The notes under the pieces were generated by a model. That model searched no databases and was not told the DNA's origin. It saw nothing but the letters and a program-made list of their open reading frames with translations. Shown here piece after piece: positions 8,226 to 18,852 of a DNA stretch of 34,894 nucleotides; within the stretch, counting starts at the first letter, position 1; each line of letters begins with the position of its first letter. Source of the stretch: an uncultured Acidimicrobiaceae bacterium (GTDB taxonomy: Bacteria > Actinomycetota > Acidimicrobiia > Acidimicrobiales > RAAP-2); assembly GCA_903906055.1 (NCBI GenBank), contig CAIVIS010000434.1, positions 1-34,894 on the forward strand, written 5' to 3'. The position numbers and the translations under genes were made by a program.

Positions 8226-10602
8226 GCCCGATCACCGTACTCGGTTCCAGCGGTCCATCGACCGCTCCATGCCCACCCGCCGGGTGCTCGGTCAGCCAAT
8301 CCGGGTCGGGGACCAGAGAGCCGTGGTCACGGTCCTCGTGGGACAGGCGCGAGGGCCACCAGTTCCAGCGCCCGAGCAGCACGGCGGCGGAGGGCACCAG
8401 CAGCGTGCGGACCACGAACGTGTCGAGGAGGATGCCGGCGGCGAGGCCGACCCCGATCTCTACTACCTGCGTGTCTCCGGTGGCGGTGAGCACTCCGAAG
8501 GTGCCGGCCAAGATGAGGCCGGCCGAGGTGACCGTGGTTCCGGTGGACTCGACGGCAGTGCGGACGGCAATCTTGATCGGGGCGTGGTGCGCCTCCTCGC
8601 GGATCCTGGTCATGACCAGGATGTTGTAGTCCTGGCCGAGGGCCATGATGAAGATGAACATGAAGAAGGGCAGCACGAAGTTGATCCCGTCCTGTCCACC
8701 GATGATGACGAAGATGAGCACGGCAAAGCCGAGTGATGCCAGGTAGGAGAGTGCGACGCTGGCCACCAGGTACAGCGGGGCGATCAGGCTGCGAAGCACG
8801 ACCGCCAACAGGAGTCCGAGGACCAGCATGACGATCGGGATGATCCGGATCAGGTCGTTGGTCGAGAGGGTGCCGACATCAGCAGCCACGGCCGCGTAGC
8901 CATCCACCCCAGCCCGGGTGGCCCCGATCTCCCGGGCGACGCCGTCGACGGCAGTACGGATGTCCGGCATGGCAGATGCCGCCGCAGTGCTACCTGACGC
9001 GCCGGCAACCAGAGCGGTCTGGAAGAGCGCGGTTCGACCATCTGCGCTGATGAACTGAGGCGATGCCTTGAAGGCCTCGTAAGCGGTCGATGTTCCGACG
9101 AAGGTGTCGGGAGGCGTCACGGGCAAGGCCCCGGGAGGTCCATATCCCTCCATCTGACGATGGGCGGAGGCCAGGTCTGTGGGAGTGACAGCGGTGCCGT
9201 TCGGATCGAGCGCCCCGGTGACCGAGGAGAACTGGCCTGAGGCCCGTAGGCCGTCTGCGGCCTTCTCGAGCACGGATGGATCGCTCCACACCGACTCCGG
9301 AAGCCGGAACAGCACGTTGGTCGGGTCTGCCGCTGCGGCTGGATAGTGGGCAACCAGCAGGGTCTGCCCCTTGGCCGAGTCCGAGGCAGCAGGCAAGGTT
9401 TGGCTCCCGAAGCCGGTAGGTGCGTAGGCGAGCAGGGACAGGGCCAAGCCGACCAGGAGGACCACACCGGCCACCAGGGTGACGAGCGGACGGCTCACCA
9501 CTCGGCTGGCCACCTGTCCCCACATCCCTCGCTTGGTCTGACCCGCCACAGGTACGTGGGGCCAGAAGACCGCTTTCCCGAAGATGGCCAGCAGGGCCGG
9601 TAGCAGGGTCAGGTTGGTGAGCAGGGCCATGGCGATGCCGATGGCCAGGGCTGGGCCAAAGCCCTTGTAGAGACCGAAGGTGGCGATGACCACGGTCGAC
9701 AGGGCGGCGATGACCGTCAAGCCGGAGAAGGTGATCGACTCACCCACCTTGGCCAGCGAAAAGGCGACGGCATCGTGGGGAGCCAGGCCCCTCCGGATCT
9801 CCTCGCGGACCCGGAAGATCAAGAAGAGCCCGTAGTCGGTGCCGGCACCGAGTAGCACCACCACCAGCAGTATCGGGGTCAGGTCGGACACCTGTACGCC
9901 GAGATGGGTCGACGCCGCGATGAGTGGCTCGACGGCGATGAGGGCGACGGCGGAAGGGAGCAGCGCCACGATCGGGGCCAGCAGCGCCCGAAAGGTCAAG
10001 AGGAGGAGGAGGACGATGAACAGGACCGACAGGATCTCCGTGAGCTTCTGGGTCTTGGTCTGCTGGGACTGCCGGTCGATGGCCTGGGCGGCCGGTCCGG
10101 TGAGGTGGATGGCCAGCGATGACGGGTGTCCCGGGGTGCCGATAGGTGCGCTGATGGCGGCACGGATGGCGGCGATGGTGTGTGCGGCCTGGGTGCCGCT
10201 GGACGATCGAGGAATGGCGAGCTCGACCACGGTTTGGCTGGCTCGGCCATCGGCCGACGTTCCCTGATCGTGCACCCCGGTGACCCGGGGGAGCACGGCG
10301 ATGGCTCCTTGGACCCTCGCTATGGCGGCACGGTCGGCCGCGGTCAGCGGTCCTGAAGTAGAAGCGGCGACCAACACGGCCTGGGACGTGGTCCTCGACT
10401 GGAACGGTGCAGCTAGGGCGGCGGCCTGCACGCTCGGCTCCGAGGTCGGCAGGAACTCGGAGTCACCGCTCTTGGCCACACTCGAGAGCGAGGGCAGCCC
10501 GACCACCAAGGCGAAGGTGACGATCGCCCACCCCACGACCATCAGCCATCGGAATCGGACCGTGAACCGACCTAGTGCAGCGAAAAAACGACGATCATCC
10601 AC
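8200..10602 (-). CDS. MMPL family (RND-type) membrane transporter
   Basis: 800 aa, two SSD-like halves: VVLLGAGTDYGLFLIFRVREEIRRG and FIFIMALGQDYNILVMTRIREEAHH; many TM segments. Confidence 0.95.
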   Translation of the reverse strand: MDDRRFFAALGRFTVRFRWLMVVGWAIVTFALVVGLPSLSSVAKSGDSEFLPTSEPSVQAAALAAPFQSRTTSQAVLVAASTSGPLTAADRAAIARVQGAIAVLPRVTGVHDQGTSADGRASQTVVELAIPRSSSGTQAAHTIAAIRAAISAPIGTPGHPSSLAIHLTGPAAQAIDRQSQQTKTQKLTEILSVLFIVLLLLLTFRALLAPIVALLPSAVALIAVEPLIAASTHLGVQVSDLTPILLVVVLLGAGTDYGLFLIFRVREEIRRGLAPHDAVAFSLAKVGESITFSGLTVIAALSTVVIATFGLYKGFGPALAIGIAMALLTNLTLLPALLAIFGKAVFWPHVPVAGQTKRGMWGQVASRVVSRPLVTLVAGVVLLVGLALSLLAYAPTGFGSQTLPAASDSAKGQTLLVAHYPAAAADPTNVLFRLPESVWSDPSVLEKAADGLRASGQFSSVTGALDPNGTAVTPTDLASAHRQMEGYGPPGALPVTPPDTFVGTSTAYEAFKASPQFISADGRTALFQTALVAGASGSTAAASAMPDIRTAVDGVAREIGATRAGVDGYAAVAADVGTLSTNDLIRIIPIVMLVLGLLLAVVLRSLIAPLYLVASVALSYLASLGFAVLIFVIIGGQDGINFVLPFFMFIFIMALGQDYNILVMTRIREEAHHAPIKIAVRTAVESTGTTVTSAGLILAGTFGVLTATGDTQVVEIGVGLAAGILLDTFVVRTLLVPSAAVLLGRWNWWPSRLSHEDRDHGSLVPDPDWLTEHPAGGHGAVDGPLEPSTVIGRGQATPTH

Positions 10603-10641
10603 CAGGCCCCCACCCTACGCCTGCGTCGGCTCACGGAGTAG

Positions 10642-10657
10642 GGGGTATTTGTACCCC
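10642..10657. promoter_or_regulatory. Perfect inverted repeat upstream of the MMPL gene, overlapping a -10-like TACAAAT on the minus strand
   Basis: GGGGTA-TTTG-TACCCC; minus strand reads GGGGTACAAATACCCC about 40 nt before the MMPL start at 10602. Confidence 0.4.
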
Positions 10658-10715
10658 GTCGGCCTCCGAGCCCGATGTGGCCACTGGGGTGCAGGACCGT
10701 CGAGCCTGGGCCCGC

Positions 10716-11849
10716 TCAGGTGGCGGCAGGCATGCGCCGAGGCATCGGCACTGCCGTCTCGGGCCAGCGCTTTCGACTCACCTTGGACAGGCGTTGGAGG
10801 AGGGCGATGGCGGCAGGGTCATCGTCGCCGGGGCGCGTCTCGACCGATCCATCCGCGATCATTCCCTGCAGCAGGTCACGGCCCTTGTCCGTGCGGACGA
10901 TGGTGAGCGTCCAGTCATTGAACGAGCCGATTCCCCCAGTGGAGATGTCGGCATGCTCGGCCGCGAAGTCCGGGCACGAAGTACAGCCCTCACGGGTCCA
11001 GGCATGGGCTTCTTTGAGGGGAATCTCGTGAAACTCGCCGTCCTTGGTCCAGACCTGGAAGACACCCTTGATGTTCATCTTGGTGATGTCGGCTCGGGCA
11101 ATCCCGTACTTGGCCTCGAACAGCTCGGGGAAGATGGCATCGTCGAAGGTCTTCGAGCAGAGCAGACCGATCGTCAGCGACAGGCGCCGGGCGATCTTTC
11201 CGGCCTTGCGGGCCTGCATCATCGGCGGCGCCGAGGCCTGACAGCCCATGCCGACCAGAGCGATCCGCTCCGCACCCCCGGCGATGGCTTCTGGGTAGGC
11301 CAGGGGATTGGCCGAGTAGGTATAGCGAGATCCGGCGGCAGCCAGCACCTGTGCACGGGTGGTCGCCACGGTGGGCTTGGCCTTCCACGTCGATCCGTCA
11401 CCTTCGAGATCGGACACCAGGGCGGCATCGATGACATCGTGCTCGAGCGCCCAGATGAGCATGGCCGAGACCAGACCGCCGTCCTGGCCTGCCGTGTGGA
11501 CCTCGGGGTCGGTGGCCCGGACCAGCAGTACGTCCGAGGAGATACCGGCCACCTCTTCGTCGGTGCGCTCCCGTCCGTGCAGGTGGGTGTCGATCTCCGG
11601 CTCCCACAGGCGGAAGCGTGGGCAGGCCCGGGTGCACATGGTGCAGCCCTTGACCCCATGGGTGCAGCTGTCCGGGCCGCCGTCGGCGTCGACGTGGAAC
11701 GGCTTGTACTTGCCACCGGTGTCGTCGTAGGAAAGGACGTCGTAGGGGCACGCCACCACGCACGCCGCACACCCCGTACACAGGCCGGAGGTGACGACTT
11801 CGGTGAGGAGTTCTGTCCAGTGCGGCTTCTCGGGCGGCATGGGGGACAC
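10716..11849 (-). CDS. Coenzyme F420 hydrogenase/dehydrogenase beta subunit family Fe-S protein (FrhB-like)
   Basis: TSGLCTGCAACVVACPYDVLSYDD...CTHGVKGCTMCTRACPRF...GQDGGLVSAMLIWAL...VGMGCQASAPPMM...GLLCSKTFDDA...REGCTSCPDFAAEHADISTGGIGS. Confidence 0.92.
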   Translation of the reverse strand: MSPMPPEKPHWTELLTEVVTSGLCTGCAACVVACPYDVLSYDDTGGKYKPFHVDADGGPDSCTHGVKGCTMCTRACPRFRLWEPEIDTHLHGRERTDEEVAGISSDVLLVRATDPEVHTAGQDGGLVSAMLIWALEHDVIDAALVSDLEGDGSTWKAKPTVATTRAQVLAAAGSRYTYSANPLAYPEAIAGGAERIALVGMGCQASAPPMMQARKAGKIARRLSLTIGLLCSKTFDDAIFPELFEAKYGIARADITKMNIKGVFQVWTKDGEFHEIPLKEAHAWTREGCTSCPDFAAEHADISTGGIGSFNDWTLTIVRTDKGRDLLQGMIADGSVETRPGDDDPAAIALLQRLSKVSRKRWPETAVPMPRRMPAAT

Positions 11850-11922
11850 CCTACTGTCCGTCCCAGGTGCTGCTGGTGCCCGGCGTGGCGTGGCGTGGCG
11901 TTGCGTTGGGTACCCTCGTCGG

Positions 11923-12738
11923 ATGCCCGAGATGATCGAGGTGGAGAGCTACCGGATTCTGGCCGAGCAGACGCTCGGCCGGATGATCGAGTCGGTCGCT
12001 TCACCTGACGACTGGTTCTTGAAGGGCGCCGCCTCGGGGCCGCTGCTCGAGGGGATCCTGGTGGGCAGACAGTTCGTCGCAGCTCGCAGGATCGGCAAGC
12101 TCCTGCTGCTCGATGCCGATGCCGATGCCGATGTCGCTACTGGTCCGGTGATCGGAGTTCGATTCGGGATGACTGGCACTCTCCTGGTCGACGGGGACGA
12201 CGCCATAGGTCAGCTCCTGTATGCACCGACCCGACGCCAGCAGATTTGGGAGCGGTGGGCGGTCACCTTCGCCGACGGCGGGCGGATGGTGATCCACGAT
12301 CCGCGTCGCCTCGGCGGGGTGTCCCTGGACCCGGACGTATCCGGCATGGGCCCGGACGCCTCTTCGGTCGGTGCAGCCGGGCTGGCGGCAGCCCTGGCTG
12401 GGACCTCGGCTCCGCTCAAGGCCCGGCTTCTCGATCAGTCCAGATTGTCCGGTGTGGGCAATCTGATTGCGGATGAAGTGCTCTGGCGGGCCGGGCTGTC
12501 TCCACTGCGTCCGGCTGGTTCGCTCACTTCGGTCGAGGTCCGACGATTGCACCGCACCCTGGTGCGCACCCTGGTCGATCTGACCGCCCGCGGCGGCTCG
12601 CATATGGGCGATCTGATGGAGGAACGGCACGTTGGCGGCATCTGCCCGAAAGATGGGTGCCCACTCACGAAATCGACGGTGGGTGGGCGCACCTCGTGGT
12701 GGTGTCCGGCCCACCAAGAGAGCCGCCAAGAGCGCTAA
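11923..12738 (+). CDS. Fpg/Nei family DNA glycosylase
   Basis: MPEMIEVESYRILAEQTLGRMIESV...RFGMTGTLLVD...PLKARLLDQSRLSGVGNLIADEVLWRAGLSPLRPA...C-terminal zinc finger CPKDGCPLTKSTVGGRTSWWCPAHQ. Confidence 0.93.
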   Translation: MPEMIEVESYRILAEQTLGRMIESVASPDDWFLKGAASGPLLEGILVGRQFVAARRIGKLLLLDADADADVATGPVIGVRFGMTGTLLVDGDDAIGQLLYAPTRRQQIWERWAVTFADGGRMVIHDPRRLGGVSLDPDVSGMGPDASSVGAAGLAAALAGTSAPLKARLLDQSRLSGVGNLIADEVLWRAGLSPLRPAGSLTSVEVRRLHRTLVRTLVDLTARGGSHMGDLMEERHVGGICPKDGCPLTKSTVGGRTSWWCPAHQESRQER

Positions 12739-12776
12739 CGGGTTGGCGGCCCCCAGCCGGAGACTCCGGGACGGTC

Positions 12777-12785
12777 AGCCCTGGA
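12777..12785 (+). repeat. 9 bp direct repeat (left), candidate target-site duplication
   Basis: AGCCCTGGA, identical to 13406-13414. Confidence 0.7.
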
Positions 12786-13120
12786 CGGGTTCGCCAGCTT
12801 GGTGAGATGTCCCGTCGGATTCCTCCGGTTCAAGTCCTGGGCCCGATTCAATCCGTCGGTCACCTTCGCCGAGATCAACCACCAGGGGTCGTGGTTCGAG
12901 GACCTCTCCGTGCTGGCCGGCCGTGTCTCCCCTGACGGTCACCGAGTCCACCCATCGCATGTCCAAGAAGGTGGCCGCCGGCGAAGCCCCCATCCAAAAA
13001 GGTCGCCATCTCCCATGTCGGTGGGCGTTGGCAGGAATCGGCGCTGGAGCGTTATCTGATCCGATACCACAGAGGCCAGTGTTTCCATAAGTGGTTCAGC
13101 CAGTGGTGTTTCCTGCAGCA

Positions 13121-13152
13121 CCAGGCCAGGCCAGGCCAGGCCAGGCCAGGCC
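13121..13152. repeat. CCAGG pentanucleotide tandem repeat (6 copies)
   Basis: ccaggccaggccaggccaggccaggccaggcc, inside the TIR-bounded element. Confidence 0.9.
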
Positions 13153-13197
13153 GGCACCGAGGCCGAGCGACTGTCCGAGGCCAGTCCGCGAGCCGTC

Positions 13198-13236
13198 CAG
13201 CCCATACCGCCAGCCCATACCGCCAGCCCATACCGC
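13198..13236. repeat. 13 bp tandem repeat, 3 copies (CAGCCCATACCGC)
   Basis: Three perfect copies followed by CAACCC, inside the TIR-bounded element. Confidence 0.9.
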
Positions 13237-13403
13237 CAACCCAAGACGTCGCCGGGCTACGACCGGAGACGAAAAACGCTGACCCCAGGACAGAGAAGAC
13301 CGGGATGCGGTCGCTCAGCCGAGAGACGAGAGGTTGCATCCGGTTCGGAGGTCCGGTGCGGATGTGTCTCTTTCACTACATCCATCTCACCAAGCTGGCG
13401 AAC

Positions 13404-13868
13404 CTAGCCCTGGATTTCGGCCAGCACCTTTGCCGCGTGCCCGTCGGCCTTGACGTAGTACCAGGAACGGATGATGGTGCCGTCGGCTCCGATCAGGAAG
13501 GTCGAGCGGATGACGCCGATCACCTTCTTGCCGTACATGGTCTTCTCGCCCCAGGCTCCGAAGGCCTCGCCTGCGGCATGGTCGGCATCGGTCAACAGGG
13601 TGATCTTCAGGCCGTACTTCTCCCGGAACTTGCGGTGCTTCTCGGCGGAGTCAGCAGACACACCGAGGATCGGGACCTTCGCCTTGTTGAAGGCGGTCAA
13701 GTTCTCGTTGAACTGACAAGCCTCCTTGGTGCAGCCCGGAGTGTCGTCCCTCGGGTAGAAGTAGACGACGAACTGGCGGCCGGCGAAGTCCGCCAGTGAG
13801 ACGGGCTTCCCGTCCTGGTCAGGAAGGGTGAAAGTAGGGGCGGCGTCTCCGGCGTTGAGTGCTCCCAT
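13404..13868 (-). CDS. bcp: Thioredoxin-dependent thiol peroxidase (Bcp/PrxQ-type peroxiredoxin)
   Basis: MGALNAGDAAPTFTLPDQDGKPVSLADFAGRQFVVYFYPRDDTPGCTKEACQFNENL...GVSADSAEKHRKFREKYGL...RSTFLIGADGTI. Confidence 0.95.
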   Translation of the reverse strand: MGALNAGDAAPTFTLPDQDGKPVSLADFAGRQFVVYFYPRDDTPGCTKEACQFNENLTAFNKAKVPILGVSADSAEKHRKFREKYGLKITLLTDADHAAGEAFGAWGEKTMYGKKVIGVIRSTFLIGADGTIIRSWYYVKADGHAAKVLAEIQG

Positions 13869-13935
13869 GGTGGCTCCTCTGGAAGGGATGGTGGCCACCT
13901 CGGGACTGCTCGGTCCGGCTGCGTGGGCCACTTGA

Positions 13936-15810
<1,875 letters not shown>

Positions 15811-16050
15811 TCCACCCGGGGCTGAGGCCTCACGGGGGCGACCGCCCTGGACTGAGGGCCCTCGAACGGTAGACTGAATGTTGTGGTCGGGCGAGTGCCC
15901 GCCACCGGGGTCTTCCTCATCTCCGTCCCCTGGTCGCTGAGTTCGACTGGGACGATGGCCCGAGGCGGGCCCGGACGCGACCGTGACTGGCACGGCGCTG
16001 ACGGTCGGCCACGGCCGTCGCTGAACGATGAGAGAGAGCTTCAACACCCC

Positions 16051-17313
16051 ATGACCACTATCCTCGATCCTTCGGATCGCGCCCTTGAGGGCACCCAGGC
16101 TGACGCAGGTCCCGATGCCGATGCAGGTACCGATGCCGCCGAAATCCAGCCGTCTTTCGCCGAACTCGGCGTCGATCCCGCCATCTGTGCCGCACTGGAG
16201 GAGCAGGGCATCCACGCCCCCTTCGCCATCCAGGCCATGACCGTCGTGGACGCACTGGCCGGCCGGGACGTCTGCGGAAAGGCCAAGACCGGATCGGGCA
16301 AGACGCTTGCCTTCGGCGTGCCGCTCCTGCAGCGCACCATGGCGTCCCCGGCCACCGAGCCCGGTCGTCCCCGAGCCCTAGTACTGGTCCCCACCCGCGA
16401 GTTGGCCGTGCAGGTGAGCGAGGTCTTCGAGCCGCTGGCCGAGGCGGCCGGGCTACGTGTTGTCGCCGTGTACGGCGGTGCCGACATCGAGCGCCAGGTC
16501 AAGAAGCTGCGTCGCGGCGTGGACATCATCATCGCCACCCCTGGTCGACTGATCGACTTGGGCGACCGCGGCGAGCTGTCGGTGGCCGACATCGAGACAC
16601 TGGTCCTCGACGAGGCCGACCGCATGGCGGACATGGGGTTCATGCCCCAGGTCGAGTGGGTGCTGCGCCGCCTGGAGCGCGAGCACCAGACGCTCCTCTT
16701 CTCGGCCACCCTCGATGGTGCTGTCGACCGACTGGTCAGCCGCTACCTGACCGATCCGGTCCTCCATGAGGTGGCCTCGGATTCGACCACGGTCGAGGCC
16801 ATGGAGCACCGATTCCTCGCCGTCCATCAGATGGACCGGGTCAAGGTGTGTGCCGCTGTCTGCCGCAGTGCGGACAAGGCGTTGGTCTTCGTACGGACCA
16901 AGCACGGCGCCGACCGCCTGGTGGAGCAGTTGGAGAAGGAAGGCGTCCGGGCCGGGGCCATCCACGGCGACCTCCGTCAGGCCAACCGGGAGCGGACCCT
17001 GAAGGACTTCACCGAGGGCAAGCTCCATGTGCTGGTGGCGACCGACGTGGCGGCCCGCGGCCTGCACATCGATGCCGTCGACATCGTCGTCCACTTCGAT
17101 CCGCCGGAAGATCACAAGGCCTACCTGCACCGCTCGGGCCGTACCGCCCGGGCTGGATCGGCCGGACTGGTGGTTTCGCTCGTGCAGTGGAACCAGGTGC
17201 TCGAGATCGAGCGGATTCAGACCCGCATCGGCGTACGTATGCCGATCGTCGAAATGTTCTCGAACGTCCCCCGCCTCGCCGACCTGGCGGCGTGGACACC
17301 CGAGAAGGCCTGA
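16051..17313 (+). CDS. DEAD/DEAH box RNA helicase
   Basis: PFAIQAMTV...GKAKTGSGKTLAFGVPLL...PTRELAVQV...DEADRMADMGFMPQ...FSATLDG...VATDVAARGLHIDAVDIVVHFDPPEDHKAYLHRSGRTARAG. Confidence 0.95.
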   Translation: MTTILDPSDRALEGTQADAGPDADAGTDAAEIQPSFAELGVDPAICAALEEQGIHAPFAIQAMTVVDALAGRDVCGKAKTGSGKTLAFGVPLLQRTMASPATEPGRPRALVLVPTRELAVQVSEVFEPLAEAAGLRVVAVYGGADIERQVKKLRRGVDIIIATPGRLIDLGDRGELSVADIETLVLDEADRMADMGFMPQVEWVLRRLEREHQTLLFSATLDGAVDRLVSRYLTDPVLHEVASDSTTVEAMEHRFLAVHQMDRVKVCAAVCRSADKALVFVRTKHGADRLVEQLEKEGVRAGAIHGDLRQANRERTLKDFTEGKLHVLVATDVAARGLHIDAVDIVVHFDPPEDHKAYLHRSGRTARAGSAGLVVSLVQWNQVLEIERIQTRIGVRMPIVEMFSNVPRLADLAAWTPEKA

Positions 17314-17377
17314 GCAGGTAGACCGGGGCCGGGCTACCGCCTAGCCGCCTTCCACAACATCCTGACCAGGAGTCCTC

Positions 17378-18124
17378 ATGCCCGACAGTGCTGAACCGAT
17401 GACCATTGACGACGGGTCCACCGTCGTCGAGCGCATCCTGGTGGTCACCGCCCACCCCGACGACGTCGACTTCGGAGCGGCTGGCTCGGTGGCCGTGTGG
17501 ACGAGCCGGGGGATCGAGGTCTCCTACTGCATCGTCACTGATGGTGATGCCGGGGGCTCCGACCACTCGATCACTCGCGTCGAGATGGCTGCTATCCGCC
17601 GCGAGGAGCAGTTGCTGGCCGCCAGGGCGGTGGGCGTCACCGATGTCACCTTTCTCGGGTTCGCCGATGGGCGGGTCACCGCCAGCCTGGAGCTGCGGGC
17701 CGCCATCTCCCGGGTGATTCGTCTGATCCGGCCCGATCGGGTCGTTACTCAGTCGCCGGACCGGAACTGGGCCCGCATCTACGCCAGTCACCCGGACCAT
17801 CTGGCCACTGGTGAGGCCACGGCCTGTGCCGTCTACCCCGATGCTCGGAACCCGTTCGCCTTCCCCGAGCTCCTCGAAGAGGGGCTCGAGCCCCACACCG
17901 TCCCCGAGCTGTGGCTCATGACCACCGAACGGTCCAATCGGGTGGTGGACACCACCGACGTCTACGAGCGCAAGCTGGGCGCGCTCAAATCGCACGCCAG
18001 CCAGGTGGGCGACGGCGAGCACCTCGACGAGCTGCTGCGGGGTTGGATGGGCGGGACGGCACTGGCTGCCGGTCTCCCCGAGGGGCGCCTGGCCGAGGCG
18101 TTCCACGTGGTGAACACGGCATAG
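17378..18124 (+). CDS. PIG-L family deacetylase
   Basis: VVTAHPDDVDFGAAGSVAVWTSRGIEVSYCIVTDGDAGGSDHSITRVEMAAIRREEQLLAARAVGVTDVTFLGFADG...SHPDHLATGEATACAVYPDARNP. Confidence 0.93.
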   Translation: MPDSAEPMTIDDGSTVVERILVVTAHPDDVDFGAAGSVAVWTSRGIEVSYCIVTDGDAGGSDHSITRVEMAAIRREEQLLAARAVGVTDVTFLGFADGRVTASLELRAAISRVIRLIRPDRVVTQSPDRNWARIYASHPDHLATGEATACAVYPDARNPFAFPELLEEGLEPHTVPELWLMTTERSNRVVDTTDVYERKLGALKSHASQVGDGEHLDELLRGWMGGTALAAGLPEGRLAEAFHVVNTA

Positions 18125-18126
18125 TG

Positions 18127-18852
18127 ATGTCTGGGCCACGCAGTCGTACGGGTCGCACATGGGCGATCCTGCAGCATGTGGCCCACGAAGGCCCGGGAGC
18201 GATTCTGCGGGTACTGGCCGAACGTGGCGAGGTCGCCGACGTGGTCCGCCTCGACCTCGGCGAGCGGCTTCCCCCCGTCGATTCCCTCGGTGGGCTGATC
18301 GTGTTGGGTGGACCGATGGGTGTCCATGATGACGATCAGTATCCGTGGCTGGCTGCAGAGCGGGTGCTGATGCGCTCGGCCGTCGGGGCGCGGCTTCCGG
18401 TTCTGGGTGTGTGCCTGGGTGCCCAGCAGTTGGCCGCAGCGTTGGGGGCCGATGTCACGACTGGGCCAGCCGAGGAGGTCGGAGCCGGCTGGGTGGAGCT
18501 CACCGCCGACGGTCGACGAGACCCAGTGCTCGGTCCGGAGTACAACGGGCTGTCGGGTACATCGGTCCCCTGCGTGCACTGGCACCAGGACACGTTCTCC
18601 CTACCTGAGGACGCGGTGCACCTGGCTGCAACCCGATCTTTTCCCAACCAGGCGTTCCGCTACGGGTCCCATGCCTACGGCTTCCAGTTCCACCTCGAGA
18701 TCGACCTGGTGCTGGCTGAGGCATGGCGCCCGCTCCTGCCCGATGGGGTCGAGCTGACCGAGGCGGAGGCACTTCGGGTCGAGGGTGTCGGCCGCCGCAT
18801 CCTTGGACGGTTCGTGGATGTGGCATCGGCTGATGTGGAGATCCCGGCATGA
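18127..18852 (+). CDS. Class I glutamine amidotransferase-like protein (type 1 GATase)
   Basis: Internal ATG of ORF 17911..18852; GGLIVLGGPMGVHDDDQYPWLAAE...PVLGVCLGAQQLAAALGADV (nucleophile Cys)...HAYGFQFHLEI (His, Glu). Confidence 0.9.
   Translation: MSGPRSRTGRTWAILQHVAHEGPGAILRVLAERGEVADVVRLDLGERLPPVDSLGGLIVLGGPMGVHDDDQYPWLAAERVLMRSAVGARLPVLGVCLGAQQLAAALGADVTTGPAEEVGAGWVELTADGRRDPVLGPEYNGLSGTSVPCVHWHQDTFSLPEDAVHLAATRSFPNQAFRYGSHAYGFQFHLEIDLVLAEAWRPLLPDGVELTEAEALRVEGVGRRILGRFVDVASADVEIPA

Larger units (their letters stand above)
12786..13405. mobile_element. ~620 bp MITE-like or decayed IS element with 22 bp perfect TIRs
   Basis: GGTTCGCCAGCTTGGTGAGATG at 12788-12809; its exact reverse complement CATCTCACCAAGCTGGCGAACC at 13383-13404. 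Flanked by AGCCCTGGA direct repeats. No convincing transposase ORF inside. Confidence 0.75.

Noticed and set aside
10575-12008. 477 aa + strand ORF antisense to the FrhB-like gene
   Set aside because: Shadow ORF; the opposite strand carries a clear Fe-S protein with conserved cysteines.
12780-12860. Possible tRNA or tRNA fragment (CCGGTTCAAGTCCTGG)
   Set aside because: The apparent T-arm stem does not pair and no D-arm, anticodon arm or acceptor stem can be formed.
12775-13339. Small ORFs inside the TIR-bounded element (86-101 aa)
   Set aside because: Repeat-driven, W/G/R-rich translations with no transposase motifs; not supported as genes.
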